Positions 18,138-26,817 of a stretch of DNA of 64,000 nucleotides are shown one piece after another. Position 1 is the first letter of the stretch. Each line of letters begins with the position of its first letter. The stretch comes from CAYZUC01 sp964481705. GTDB lineage: Bacteria > Bacillota > Clostridia > Lachnospirales > Lachnospiraceae. The notes under the pieces are model-generated. The model did not search any database and was not told the DNA's origin. It worked only from the letters and a program-made list of their open reading frames with translations. Location: the NCBI GenBank assembly GCA_964481705.1, contig CAYZUC010000001.1, positions 10,583-74,582 of the forward strand, given 5' to 3'. A program made the translations under genes and the position numbers.

Positions 18138-19247
18138 TTATACCGGCTCAAAATAGGTGTCGGGATTCTCCGGATCAAAGGCTTCATTTGCCCACATCAC
18201 AGTAACCATATCGTCTTCGCCTTCGTTGATAATATTGTGTGTATAACCGGTTGGTATGTCCACGACCTCGAGCTTGTCTCCGGAAACATGATAATCAATA
18301 ATTTCCTCTGTTCCCATCTTACGAAAACGAATCAGTCCCTTGCCCTTTACCACCAAGAACTTCTCATTCTTGGAATGATGCCAATGATTCCCTTTTGTAA
18401 TTCCGGGCTTACTGATGTTAACGGAAACCTGTCCGTTTGCTTCTGTTCGTAAAAACTCGGTAAAGGAACCTCTCTCATCGGTATTCATCCTAAGTGGATA
18501 GGAGAAACCATCCTGTGGGAGATAACTCAAATACGTACTGTATAATTTCTTTGTAAAAGGATCTGCCATATTAGGTACGGAAAGATTTCCACGACTCTCT
18601 TTAAAAGAATAGATCAAATCCACAATCTCTCCCAGTGTAATCGTATGCACAATCGGTACTGATTTGTAGCGTTCTCCATTTGCCTTTCCTTCCAGTGCAT
18701 GAATGAACTCGCGAACCACATCATCAATATAAACCAGCTTCATCACGACGCTGCTGTCATTCACCTGAATCGGCAGATCATTGGCAATGTTATTACAAAA
18801 GGTCGCCACAGCACTGTTGTAATTCGGTCTGCACCACTTTCCAAATACATTGGGAAGGCGATATACATATACGGTTACCTTATTCTCGTCTCCATAAGAA
18901 AACAGCAAATCCTCCCCGGCTCTCTTGCTCTTGCCATAAGGATTATCAAGCTCTGCCTGAATGGAAGAGGTAATCAATACAGGAGCTGCATTTTTATGTG
19001 ATTTTAGCTTTTCCAAAAGAGTGGAAGTGAATCCAAAATTCCCTTCCATGAATTCTTTTTCCTCCTTTGGACGGTTGACTCCGGCCAAATGAAAGACAAA
19101 GTTACAAGATTCTGTATATTGTTCCAGTTCTTCTTCGGTAGTATCGACATCACATTCCATTATGTCTTCGTAACCAAGATTTCTTAATTCACAGATCAAA
19201 TTCTTACCGACAAAGCCCTTTGCTCCGGTTACCAGTATCTTTTTCAT
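18138..19247 (-). CDS. fnlB: UDP-2-acetamido-2,6-dideoxy-hexulose reductase/epimerase, CapF/FnlB
   Basis: 369 aa bifunctional enzyme. The N-terminal SDR domain has LVTGAKGFVGKNL, FHLAGVNRP and the active-site YGKSKRAGE; the C-terminal cupin domain has GNHWHHSKNEKFLVVKGKG and PTGYTHNI with the metal-binding histidines. In S. aureus CapF the cupin epimerises C3 and the SDR domain reduces C4 with NADPH, giving UDP-L-PneNAc. The ATG at 19247 lies 1 nt beyond the capE stop; an earlier ATG inside capE was rejected because it displaces the Rossmann motif. Confidence 0.93.
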   Translation of the reverse strand: MKKILVTGAKGFVGKNLICELRNLGYEDIMECDVDTTEEELEQYTESCNFVFHLAGVNRPKEEKEFMEGNFGFTSTLLEKLKSHKNAAPVLITSSIQAELDNPYGKSKRAGEDLLFSYGDENKVTVYVYRLPNVFGKWCRPNYNSAVATFCNNIANDLPIQVNDSSVVMKLVYIDDVVREFIHALEGKANGERYKSVPIVHTITLGEIVDLIYSFKESRGNLSVPNMADPFTKKLYSTYLSYLPQDGFSYPLRMNTDERGSFTEFLRTEANGQVSVNISKPGITKGNHWHHSKNEKFLVVKGKGLIRFRKMGTEEIIDYHVSGDKLEVVDIPTGYTHNIINEGEDDMVTVMWANEAFDPENPDTYFEPV

Positions 19248-19248
19248 T

Positions 19249-20280
19249 TTATTTGCCCCAGTTTTCAATTTCATCGCGAATGTATTGCAGTTCCAGAAGC
19301 TTCTCTTTTACCTGCTCCACATTCAGTATTTCTGTGTTATTCGAATTAAATTCCTCTATTTTTGCGTGTTCCTGATTACCCTTACTGAAATACTGGTCGT
19401 AATTCAAATCACGGTTATCACTGGGAACACGATAGAAATCTCCCTGATCAAATGCACGGGAGCATTCTTCCTTCGTCAGAAGCGTCTCATACATCTTCTC
19501 TCCATGCCTGATTCCGATTACCTGAATCTCTGCATCAGAATGGAACAATTCCTTTACTGCCTGAGCAAGTACTTCAATGGTACAGGCAGGCGCCTTCTGA
19601 ACCATAATATCACCGGAGGATGCATTGTTGAATGCATACAGTACAAGCTCCACCGCCTCCTCCAAGCTCATAATGAAACGGGTCATCTTTGCTTCTGTTA
19701 CCGTAATTGGCTTTCCTTCGCGAATCTGTTCGATCCAAAGGGGAATAACCGATCCTCTGGAGCACATTACATTTCCATATCTGGTTCCGCAAATCATGGT
19801 GGTGTCTGTGGTACGGCTCTTAGCCACAAATACTTTCTCCATCATAGCCTTTGAGGTTCCCATCGCATTGACCGGATAAGCTGCTTTATCTGTAGACAGA
19901 CATATGACCTTCTTTACTCCTGCCTGAATGGCTGCTGTCAATACATTATCGGTGCCGAGTACATTGGTCTTTACTGCTTCTACCGGAAAGAATTCACAGC
20001 TCGGAACCTGCTTTAAGGCTGCTGCATGAAACACATAATCCACGCCAAACATCGCAGACTGCACACTTTGAAGATCCCTTACATTTCCAATATAGTATTT
20101 GATTTTGTCTTGCTGATAAAGGTGACGCATATCATCCTGCTTCTTTTCATCTCGCGAGAAGATACGTATCTCTTTGATTCCGGTATTCAAAAAACGCTTT
20201 AATACAGCATTTCCAAAGGAGCCGGTACCTCCTGTAATCAATAGTGTTTTTCCTTCAAACATGGATTCCGTATTCTGCAT
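19249..20280 (-). CDS. fnlA: UDP-N-acetylglucosamine 4,6-dehydratase, CapE/FnlA
   Basis: 343 aa soluble SDR enzyme. Motifs: LLITGGTGSFGNAVL, IFSRDEKKQDDMR, FHAAALKQVPSCEFFPVEAV, LSTDKAAYPVNAMGTSKAMMEK, GTRYGNVMCSRGSVIPL. It dehydrates UDP-GlcNAc at C4/C6, with inversion at C5 in the CapE class, as the first step toward UDP-L-FucNAc. The synteny capE-capF-capG settles the assignment versus PseB. Start 20280 is chosen because AGGA lies six nt before it, too close to the ATG at 20286. Confidence 0.92.
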   Translation of the reverse strand: MQNTESMFEGKTLLITGGTGSFGNAVLKRFLNTGIKEIRIFSRDEKKQDDMRHLYQQDKIKYYIGNVRDLQSVQSAMFGVDYVFHAAALKQVPSCEFFPVEAVKTNVLGTDNVLTAAIQAGVKKVICLSTDKAAYPVNAMGTSKAMMEKVFVAKSRTTDTTMICGTRYGNVMCSRGSVIPLWIEQIREGKPITVTEAKMTRFIMSLEEAVELVLYAFNNASSGDIMVQKAPACTIEVLAQAVKELFHSDAEIQVIGIRHGEKMYETLLTKEECSRAFDQGDFYRVPSDNRDLNYDQYFSKGNQEHAKIEEFNSNNTEILNVEQVKEKLLELQYIRDEIENWGK

Positions 20281-20309
20281 AATCATTCCTACGCTTTCTA
20301 TAATCTCTA

Positions 20310-21491
20310 TTATTGATGGTTTTCCAAAATCATAACCGAACGTTCTACATTAAAATAAAAGCTCATATATTTATGTCCATTTCTGCCCATCTGTGGAAGT
20401 AGCGCTTTCTTTTGACAGATTTCCTTTACCGTATTGACAAAGGCATCTAAGTCATCGGACGGACACCAGAAACCACATTCCGCTTCCTTTGTGACAAGCT
20501 CCCTCATATCCGTCACATGGTCGGTGACTGCAAAAATCGGCTTGCTTCTTTGCATATAGGATAGAATCCTCGAAGGGTAATTCGGAATGGTGAAATCAGG
20601 GCGAAGCATAACTATTCCAATGTCCTGCTTTTCGAGTTCCTCTTCATACTCTTTTCTGGGAAGTTCCTTTAGATAGCGGGCATTTGTACATGCATGTTCC
20701 TTCAGGAAATCCGCCACTCGAGAAGCTTCTGTTCCACTCCCGATGATGAGAAATTCTGCCCGTTTGTCCTCTTTGAGCCGTTCGATTCCCTGAAGCAGGA
20801 AATCGATGTGCTGAGGTTTTCCAAGATTGCCTCCAAACACAAAGCGAACCGGACGATTTTCATCCACAGGATCGGACATAACAGAATGCTTTTCCCTATC
20901 GAGAACGCGTACGGTATTTGGAAACAGCTCCAAACGTACCTGAAGTCTTGGTGACAGCTGCTGCTTCATATAACGGATATTGGCCTCTGACATACAGCCG
21001 ATAACATCCGAATTCTCGTAGAGCTTACTCTCCACGCCACAGAAATATCGATGAAGAAGTGACCCACCCCGCATCATGCCTATATCTACTGCGTTCTGCG
21101 GAAAGATATCCTTGAGCATAAGATATGTCTTTGCTCTGTAATGACTACGGCACTTACCCACCACGCCCGCTAGCGTAATTGGCGGTGTAGGATAGACGAT
21201 CATGTCAAAGGAGTCTTTCCATAAGTGTTTCCTAATCCTGCGCATCATCATCGGTCCCATCAGTACCTGAACAAGTCCCTTTTTGATCTTTCCTGCATGG
21301 AATTGGTCCGGTAGTTTCAAATAGACTACGCGGCAACCGGATTCTTCCTGTATTTTGTTTTCCTCCACAGCCTCCTGCGTACCGGCCAAAACGGTTACTT
21401 CATGACCGGACTTCACCATTTCCTCGACCAGATCCAAATAAATCGTCGAAGAACGGAAGCTGAACTTTTGAAACAGAAAAAGTATTTTCAT
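20310..21491 (-). CDS. Glycosyltransferase family 4, candidate L-FucNAc transferase
   Basis: 393 aa. MKILFLFQKFSFRSSTIYLDLVEEMVKSGHEVTVLAGTQE begins a GT4 domain of the WbuB-like group. FVFGGNLGKPQHIDFLLQGI, LIIGSGTEASRV and IVMLRPDFTIPNYPSRILSYMQRSKPIFAV form the donor side; the PNYPSRILSYM block matches the WbuB/CapM-type loop. It is directly upstream of the FnlABC set, the usual place for the L-FucNAc transferase. ATGA overlap with the HAD gene and GGGAGAAG upstream fix the start at 21491. Confidence 0.84.
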   Translation of the reverse strand: MKILFLFQKFSFRSSTIYLDLVEEMVKSGHEVTVLAGTQEAVEENKIQEESGCRVVYLKLPDQFHAGKIKKGLVQVLMGPMMMRRIRKHLWKDSFDMIVYPTPPITLAGVVGKCRSHYRAKTYLMLKDIFPQNAVDIGMMRGGSLLHRYFCGVESKLYENSDVIGCMSEANIRYMKQQLSPRLQVRLELFPNTVRVLDREKHSVMSDPVDENRPVRFVFGGNLGKPQHIDFLLQGIERLKEDKRAEFLIIGSGTEASRVADFLKEHACTNARYLKELPRKEYEEELEKQDIGIVMLRPDFTIPNYPSRILSYMQRSKPIFAVTDHVTDMRELVTKEAECGFWCPSDDLDAFVNTVKEICQKKALLPQMGRNGHKYMSFYFNVERSVMILENHQ

Positions 21492-22159
21492 ATGGATACA
21501 ACTTCTCCCAGATTTTTTAGAGGATAATCCTCTTTCCATCCATCTTTGTATAAGTGATTTAAATATACCGCATCTTCCCGGTAAATACGGGCTGTTTTGA
21601 TTGGAATCGATTTTGAAATGATAAAATCCTTTTCCGGATTATCCCCTACATAAAGCATTTCTTCATAGGGAAGCTTCCATTTCTCAGCAAGTATTTCAAA
21701 GGCCTTGGTAGAGGGCTTCCAAAATTCTCTCCCAAGCTCATCGGTCAGGATAATCTCATCAAAAAGAGGTGCCGCATTCACAGCCTCCAGTTTATTCTTT
21801 TGTGTAACGACATAACCATCGCTGACAATGCCCAGCTTCTTCCCCTGCTCACGCAGCTTCTGCAAGGTGGAAAGGACATCCTCATGAAAAACTATTGTGG
21901 GCTTATGTTCTCTATAAACAGTAACCAGTTCTTTCACATCCTCCGGCTCATATGTTATATGATAGCTGTCCAGAAGACGATTAAATACATTTTTAGAATC
22001 TTCATCAAAAAGTCTTAACAGCTTGGGATAGATATCTTCCCAAATATCGGGCAGTATTTCCATTTCTTCGAGATGTTTTGCCACTGCACGAAATCCGCTC
22101 CGAATGTACACACGCTCCGAAATCAACGTGTCATCCAGATCAAAAACAACTGCTCTCAT
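21488..22159 (-). CDS. HAD-superfamily phosphohydrolase (subfamily IA type)
   Basis: 223 aa. Motif I VFDLDDTLIS (nucleophile Asp and acid Asp), motif II GIVSDGY, a Lys in the WKPSTKAFEIL segment, and motif IV YVGDNPEKDF are all present, with an alpha-helical cap between. It is expected to be a Mg-dependent phosphatase acting on a small phosphorylated metabolite. ATGA overlaps join it to the ATP-grasp gene before it and the glycosyltransferase after it. HAD plus carbamoyl-phosphate-synthetase-like ATP-grasp pairs recur in polysaccharide loci; the substrate is not known to me. Confidence 0.87.
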   Translation of the reverse strand: MRAVVFDLDDTLISERVYIRSGFRAVAKHLEEMEILPDIWEDIYPKLLRLFDEDSKNVFNRLLDSYHITYEPEDVKELVTVYREHKPTIVFHEDVLSTLQKLREQGKKLGIVSDGYVVTQKNKLEAVNAAPLFDEIILTDELGREFWKPSTKAFEILAEKWKLPYEEMLYVGDNPEKDFIISKSIPIKTARIYREDAVYLNHLYKDGWKEDYPLKNLGEVVSI

Positions 22160-23142
22160 TCTATATTCTCCCGTTTCAGATTTTCATTTAACATGATAGA
22201 GCTGTCAAATCGCAAAAATGTAACATTGGCACGATAATCGTCACGATACGATAGCTTTTCTCCACAAAGCAGGCGATAAAGATTCTCACAGGAATCGGCT
22301 CCAGCCATAATGGACATGGGAGCTCCTCCGCCAAATCGTGGATTGATTTCGATATACTCAATGCCTCTTCTTGTCTTCATACATTGAACCGTAATATGAC
22401 CAATCGGCTTCAGCTCCTGCATCAATCGTGATACATCCTGAATAATCTCGGTATCATGGACGATTTTACCCTTTGCAATCTCTCCGCTTCTGGTAGCAAT
22501 TCGAATCCTCGGAACCGCGGTAATCAGCTGGCTGTCAAAGTCCAGAAAAACATCAATCGTGTATTCTGTTCCTTCCATAAATTCCTGTACCATAGGACGA
22601 TCGATCAGTCCGAGATAGGTGTCAAGCTCTGCGCGATTGTGAACCTTAAACGCATTGATGCTCGAGCTGCCATCCAATGGCTTGATAAAAAGCGGAAACT
22701 CTATATCTCTGCTTTTCAATTCTTCTTCCGCCAGCATACGAGGAACCAAAAAATGATGCTGTTCCAGATAATGCTGCGTATTGGTCTTGTCTCTGCATAC
22801 CCTAATAACATCTGCGTTAGAAATCAATACCTTTGCTTTTGTATTCTTCTCAATATAATCCTTTTTATCCGATAAAAGCAGTAATTCTGTGTCTATCGTA
22901 GGCACGACCAAAGCGATAGCCTCGCGGTTACAGATATCAATAATGGCATCAATATACTCCATTCCCTCGGAAATGCGTGGTACAATGACAGGCGTATCCG
23001 CGAAATAAAGAGCCGGAGCCAGATCAGAACAATCTGCTGCAACAATTTTGCCGGTGATACCAAGTCTCTTTTTTGCATTTTGAAAACAATTCACAAGCTC
23101 TACTCTGCGTCCTGCGCTCAAAATCAAAATGTTTTTATCCAT
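22156..23142 (-). CDS. ATP-grasp ligase (carbamoyl-phosphate-synthase/PylC-like)
   Basis: 328 aa. A pre-ATP-grasp domain (NILILSAGRRVELVNCFQNA, VVPTIDTELLLLSD) is followed by an ATP-grasp fold with FPLFIKPLDGSSSINAFKV, the strand VQEFMEGTEYTIDVF and the Mg/ATP motif IEYIEINPRFGGG. Such enzymes activate a carboxylate as acyl phosphate and couple it to an amine. It lies between the PglC-like transferase and the HAD gene, where a PglD-type acetyltransferase would stand in a bacillosamine operon, so acylation of an amino sugar with an amino or keto acid is a possible role (inference). Start 23142 has AAGGG upstream; a 21-codon extension was rejected. Confidence 0.88.
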   Translation of the reverse strand: MDKNILILSAGRRVELVNCFQNAKKRLGITGKIVAADCSDLAPALYFADTPVIVPRISEGMEYIDAIIDICNREAIALVVPTIDTELLLLSDKKDYIEKNTKAKVLISNADVIRVCRDKTNTQHYLEQHHFLVPRMLAEEELKSRDIEFPLFIKPLDGSSSINAFKVHNRAELDTYLGLIDRPMVQEFMEGTEYTIDVFLDFDSQLITAVPRIRIATRSGEIAKGKIVHDTEIIQDVSRLMQELKPIGHITVQCMKTRRGIEYIEINPRFGGGAPMSIMAGADSCENLYRLLCGEKLSYRDDYRANVTFLRFDSSIMLNENLKRENIE

Positions 23143-23161
23143 ATCTTTTTCCCTTTCACCC

Positions 23162-23782
23162 TTATTTATCTGGTTTGGTTCCGGTAAAGACCTCCATGGT
23201 AGCATGCGTCTCGGAGCTGATTCCTTCTCTTTTCAAAACACTCATGACCGTCTTCCATAAAATACGCACATCATTACAGAAGGTTATATTTCTGGTGTAA
23301 GTGACATCATAAGCAAACTTTTCTTCCCAGCTAATAGCATTTCTGCCGTTCACCTGGGCCAGTCCCGTCATCCCCGGTCTCACATCATGTCTATGACGTT
23401 GTTCCTCATTATACAATGGCAGGTACTGTACCAGAAGCGGACGTGGTCCGATAATTGACATATCGCCCTTCAAGATATTGAATAATTCCGGAAGTTCATC
23501 CAGACTGGTGCTGCGAAGCTTCTTACCAAAGGAGGTCAGTCTCACCTCGTCCGGCAGAAGTTCTCCATTTTCATCGCGTTCTTCCGTCATGCTGCGAAAT
23601 TTATACATTCCAAATATCTTCCCGTCTTTTCCGGGTCTCTTCTGACGAAACAAGACCGGTTTCCCCAGCTTAATCCGTACCAAAATCGCTGTCACTGCTA
23701 ATACCGGCGAGAATACGATAATCGCTATGAGAGAAAGTAGGAAATCAAAAAAACGTTTTAAGAATTTACGATATATCATCAT
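23162..23782 (-). CDS. Small monotopic phosphoglycosyl transferase (PglC-like)
   Basis: 206 aa, the minimal size of PglC-type enzymes: one N-terminal re-entrant helix (KRFFDFLLSLIAIIVFSPVL) then LFRQKRPGKDGK, MYKFRSMTEERDENG, LDELPELFNILKGDMSIIGPRPLL and RPGMTGLAQVNGRN. The catalytic Asp-Glu pair (LDELPE) is intact. It transfers a sugar-1-phosphate to undecaprenyl phosphate. The neighbouring PglE- and PglF-like genes suggest a 4-amino-4,6-dideoxy-GlcNAc-derived donor. ATGATG at the start overlaps the aminotransferase stop; AAAGGG supplies the ribosome site. Confidence 0.92.
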   Translation of the reverse strand: MMIYRKFLKRFFDFLLSLIAIIVFSPVLAVTAILVRIKLGKPVLFRQKRPGKDGKIFGMYKFRSMTEERDENGELLPDEVRLTSFGKKLRSTSLDELPELFNILKGDMSIIGPRPLLVQYLPLYNEEQRHRHDVRPGMTGLAQVNGRNAISWEEKFAYDVTYTRNITFCNDVRILWKTVMSVLKREGISSETHATMEVFTGTKPDK

Positions 23783-24906
23783 GCAAATAATCCCTTTATT
23801 ATGTGAATAATACGTTTCATATCTTCATCGGTGTTCTTGATATCAGAAGGAAGACAAACACCACGTTCAAATATCCTTTGCCCTACGGATTTGCCTTCTG
23901 CTGCCTGAATGAAGTCACAGTCAGCAAAAACAGGCTGCAGGTTCATTGGCTTCCAAATGGGACGGCTCTCTATATTCTGAGCATCCAAGGCGTCCATAAT
24001 CTGTGTGGGTGTTACTTTGCAATCCTCATCCAGAGTCATCGAAGATAACCAGAAATTTGGTTTTGAATCCGGAAGATATGGATTCATATGAATCTGAGGA
24101 ATATCAGCAAATGCATTACGATAGGTCTCATATATTTTCTTTTTCAAAGCTATGTGTTCATTCAGATGGAGCATCTGGCCTCGTCCGATACCGGCAACAA
24201 TATTGGACATACGATAGTTATAACCGATTTCTTTATGCTCATAATGACGAAATTTCTCTCTTGATTGTGTTGACCAGAAGCGTACCTTTTTCACCTTTTC
24301 CTCATCCTTGCAGACAAGCATACCGCCTCCCGAGGTTGTGATAATCTTATTCCCATTAAATGAGAAAATACCGACATCACCAAAAGTACCTGTCATCTGT
24401 CCATGTAAGGTAGCGCCGAGTGACTCTGCAGCGTCTTCAATAAATGGTACCTGATGTTCTGCACAAATGGCCTTGATCTCGGTAAGCTTAGCTGGTGTTC
24501 CATAAAGATTTGCGAGGATAACCGCTTTGGCATTCGGATATTTCTCAAATGCAAGCGTCAGCGCCTTTGGATCCATATTCCAAGTCTCTTCTTCACTATC
24601 AATAAATACAGGAATCGCTCCTTCGTACGTGATAGGATTGGCAGTTGCACTAAAGGTAAGTGACGAGCATAAAACAACATCATCCCTTTTTACACCACAC
24701 AGCTTCAATGCCATATGAATAGCCGATGTTCCACTCACCAACGCTGCTGCGTGACCACATCCTGTATACTCCTCCATATCATGTTCAAATCCGTCTACAT
24801 TCGCTCCAAGTGGCGCCACCCAGTTTGTATCAAAAGCTTCCTGTATATATTTTTGCTCCTCTCCATGTATAGTTGGACTACTCAAAAAAATCTTCTTCTC
24901 ACTCAT
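23779..24906 (-). CDS. DegT/DnrJ/EryC1/StrS aminotransferase (PglE-like)
   Basis: 375 aa PLP enzyme. IFLSSPTIHGEEQKYIQEAFDTNWVAPLG, VSGTSAIHMALKL, PFIEDAAESLGA and FSFNGNKIITTSGGGM (PLP-binding Lys in the NGNK block) define the sugar aminotransferase class; the opening is close to PglE/LegC types that aminate UDP-4-keto-6-deoxy-GlcNAc. Its partner dehydratase is the upstream gene. The start at 24906 is supported by GGAAGGAAG eight nt upstream; the 50-codon extension reads through the dehydratase gene in another frame. Confidence 0.9.
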   Translation of the reverse strand: MSEKKIFLSSPTIHGEEQKYIQEAFDTNWVAPLGANVDGFEHDMEEYTGCGHAAALVSGTSAIHMALKLCGVKRDDVVLCSSLTFSATANPITYEGAIPVFIDSEEETWNMDPKALTLAFEKYPNAKAVILANLYGTPAKLTEIKAICAEHQVPFIEDAAESLGATLHGQMTGTFGDVGIFSFNGNKIITTSGGGMLVCKDEEKVKKVRFWSTQSREKFRHYEHKEIGYNYRMSNIVAGIGRGQMLHLNEHIALKKKIYETYRNAFADIPQIHMNPYLPDSKPNFWLSSMTLDEDCKVTPTQIMDALDAQNIESRPIWKPMNLQPVFADCDFIQAAEGKSVGQRIFERGVCLPSDIKNTDEDMKRIIHIIKGLFA

Positions 24907-26776
24907 TGCTATTACTTCCTTCCCTATGATACTGGTAGGTCGGCACAAGCTCCTGAACCCATGCCTTAATATCAGCCTTTTCTTCTTTTGATTCTTCACG
25001 AAGTTCCTCGAGCTTTTCGAAGAATTCCTCCTCATCAAATTCAATTGGTTTACCAATATGAATCAGCTTATTTGCTGTCTCCTGCATGCCTTCTTCCTTC
25101 ATCAGGAGCTCCTCATATAACTTCTCACCTGGTCGTAAGCCGGTAAATTCTATCTCAATATCTTCTCCCGGTACATAGCCGGACAAACGAATCAAGTTCT
25201 TAGCAAGATCTAAAATCTTTACGGGTTCTCCCATATCTAAAATAAAGATTTCTCCACCCTTCGCATAAGCTCCTGCCTGTAACACCAGAGAGACCGCTTC
25301 CGGTATGGTCATAAAATAGCGGATAATATCCGGATGCGTCACCGTTACCGGACCACCAGCTGCAATCTGTTTACGAAACAGAGGAATTACACTTCCGTTG
25401 CTTCCCAATACATTACCGAAACGAACAGCAACAAAATCCGTTTTGGAACGGTGGTTATAGGACTGCACGATCATCTCACAGATTCGCTTGGATGCGCCCA
25501 TAATATTGGTCGGATTTACGGCTTTGTCTGTGGAAATCATGACAAACTTATCAACACCACTATTTACTGCCGCCTGAGCTGTCTTCCAGGTACCCATGAC
25601 ATTATTCTTAATCGCTTCATTCGGACTGTCCTCCATCAATGGCACATGCTTATGTGCTGCTGCATGATAGACAATATTAGGTCGATACGTCTGAAAAATA
25701 TCCTCCATACGATTCGTATTCCGAACCGAAGCAATTAATACCTTTAAGTTCAGATGCGGGTGCTTCAGAATCAATTCCTGCTGGATATCATACGCACTAT
25801 TTTCATAAATATCTACAATAATAAGCTGCTTCGGATTCTTTGTAGCTATCTGACGGCAAAGCTCACTTCCTATGGAACCGCCGCCTCCTGTGACCAGAAC
25901 CACCTTCCCATTCACGTAATTCATAATCGAATCCAAATCGACCTGTATGCTGTCTCGACCCAACAAATCAACAACATCAACTCTGCGGAGCTGACTGACA
26001 TTGACCTCACCATTCACAAGCTGGTAAATACCAGGCAGCGTTTTTAATTCACATTTTGTCTCTTTACATATGTCAATAATCTCTTTGATATCCTTACGGG
26101 ATGCGGAGGGCATGGCAATAATGATCTCATCAATGTCATATTGAGCCGCACTCTCGATAATCTCTTCTTTTCCACCAACTACCTTAACTCCATGGATATA
26201 GTTTCCGATTTTGGAACGGTCATCATCAATTACACACAAAACGCTCTTTTGAATGAATTTAGAAGTGTTCATCTCACGAATCAAAGAGTTCCCTGCCTCA
26301 CCGGCACCAATAACCATAACATTCTTATTTATGGCCTTGGCGGAGCGCTTCTGAATAAAGGTTCGGATAAAACGATAAGAAAATCGGCTAATGCCGACCA
26401 ACACCACCAAAAACATCCCATACCCAAAGTAATAGGTACGGGGCATTCGATAACCCATCGCGAGCATTCCCACCGTCTGACAGACTGCGGAAGCCACACA
26501 TGCAGCAAGCAGCGATGCTGCCTCTGTAATACCGGCATAGCTCCACAAGCTCTGATAGAGATGAAATACAAAGAAAAGGATAATTGTTGTGATAATATTG
26601 ACAGGCAGATACTTCCAGATATACTCCTGCCATACCGGACTTGTAATGTGACTGTACGTAAAATCAAAGCGCATCAGAAGTCCCAGCGCATTCGCAGCAA
26701 TAATCGCCAGAATATCATAAAAAATCAAGGTCAGCCTTCGTATCATAAGTGCCTTATTGTTCACTATTTTCTTCAT
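24899..26776 (-). CDS. Membrane-bound UDP-GlcNAc 4,6-dehydratase (PglF/CapD-like)
   Basis: 625 aa. Four hydrophobic helices in the first 140 residues, then a first Rossmann unit (MVIGAGEAGNSLIREM) and a catalytic SDR unit beginning LVTGGGGSIGSELCRQI near residue 295, with YHAAAHKHVPLMEDSPNEA, STDKAVNPTNIMGASKRICE and RFGNVLGSNGSVIPLF. The PglF/CapD/WbpM family makes UDP-4-keto-6-deoxy-GlcNAc. It begins the PglF-PglE-PglC set. The SDR active site has Met rather than Tyr in the M-x3-K position, normal for this family. Confidence 0.92.
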   Translation of the reverse strand: MKKIVNNKALMIRRLTLIFYDILAIIAANALGLLMRFDFTYSHITSPVWQEYIWKYLPVNIITTIILFFVFHLYQSLWSYAGITEAASLLAACVASAVCQTVGMLAMGYRMPRTYYFGYGMFLVVLVGISRFSYRFIRTFIQKRSAKAINKNVMVIGAGEAGNSLIREMNTSKFIQKSVLCVIDDDRSKIGNYIHGVKVVGGKEEIIESAAQYDIDEIIIAMPSASRKDIKEIIDICKETKCELKTLPGIYQLVNGEVNVSQLRRVDVVDLLGRDSIQVDLDSIMNYVNGKVVLVTGGGGSIGSELCRQIATKNPKQLIIVDIYENSAYDIQQELILKHPHLNLKVLIASVRNTNRMEDIFQTYRPNIVYHAAAHKHVPLMEDSPNEAIKNNVMGTWKTAQAAVNSGVDKFVMISTDKAVNPTNIMGASKRICEMIVQSYNHRSKTDFVAVRFGNVLGSNGSVIPLFRKQIAAGGPVTVTHPDIIRYFMTIPEAVSLVLQAGAYAKGGEIFILDMGEPVKILDLAKNLIRLSGYVPGEDIEIEFTGLRPGEKLYEELLMKEEGMQETANKLIHIGKPIEFDEEEFFEKLEELREESKEEKADIKAWVQELVPTYQYHREGSNSNE

Positions 26777-26817
26777 CTATATATACTTCCATTCATTTCT
26801 TTCCTAATTCCAGATGA

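Noticed and set aside
19285..19854. Plus-strand ORF of 189 codons opposite capE
   Set aside because: No recognisable domain or ribosome site; antisense to a clear SDR enzyme.
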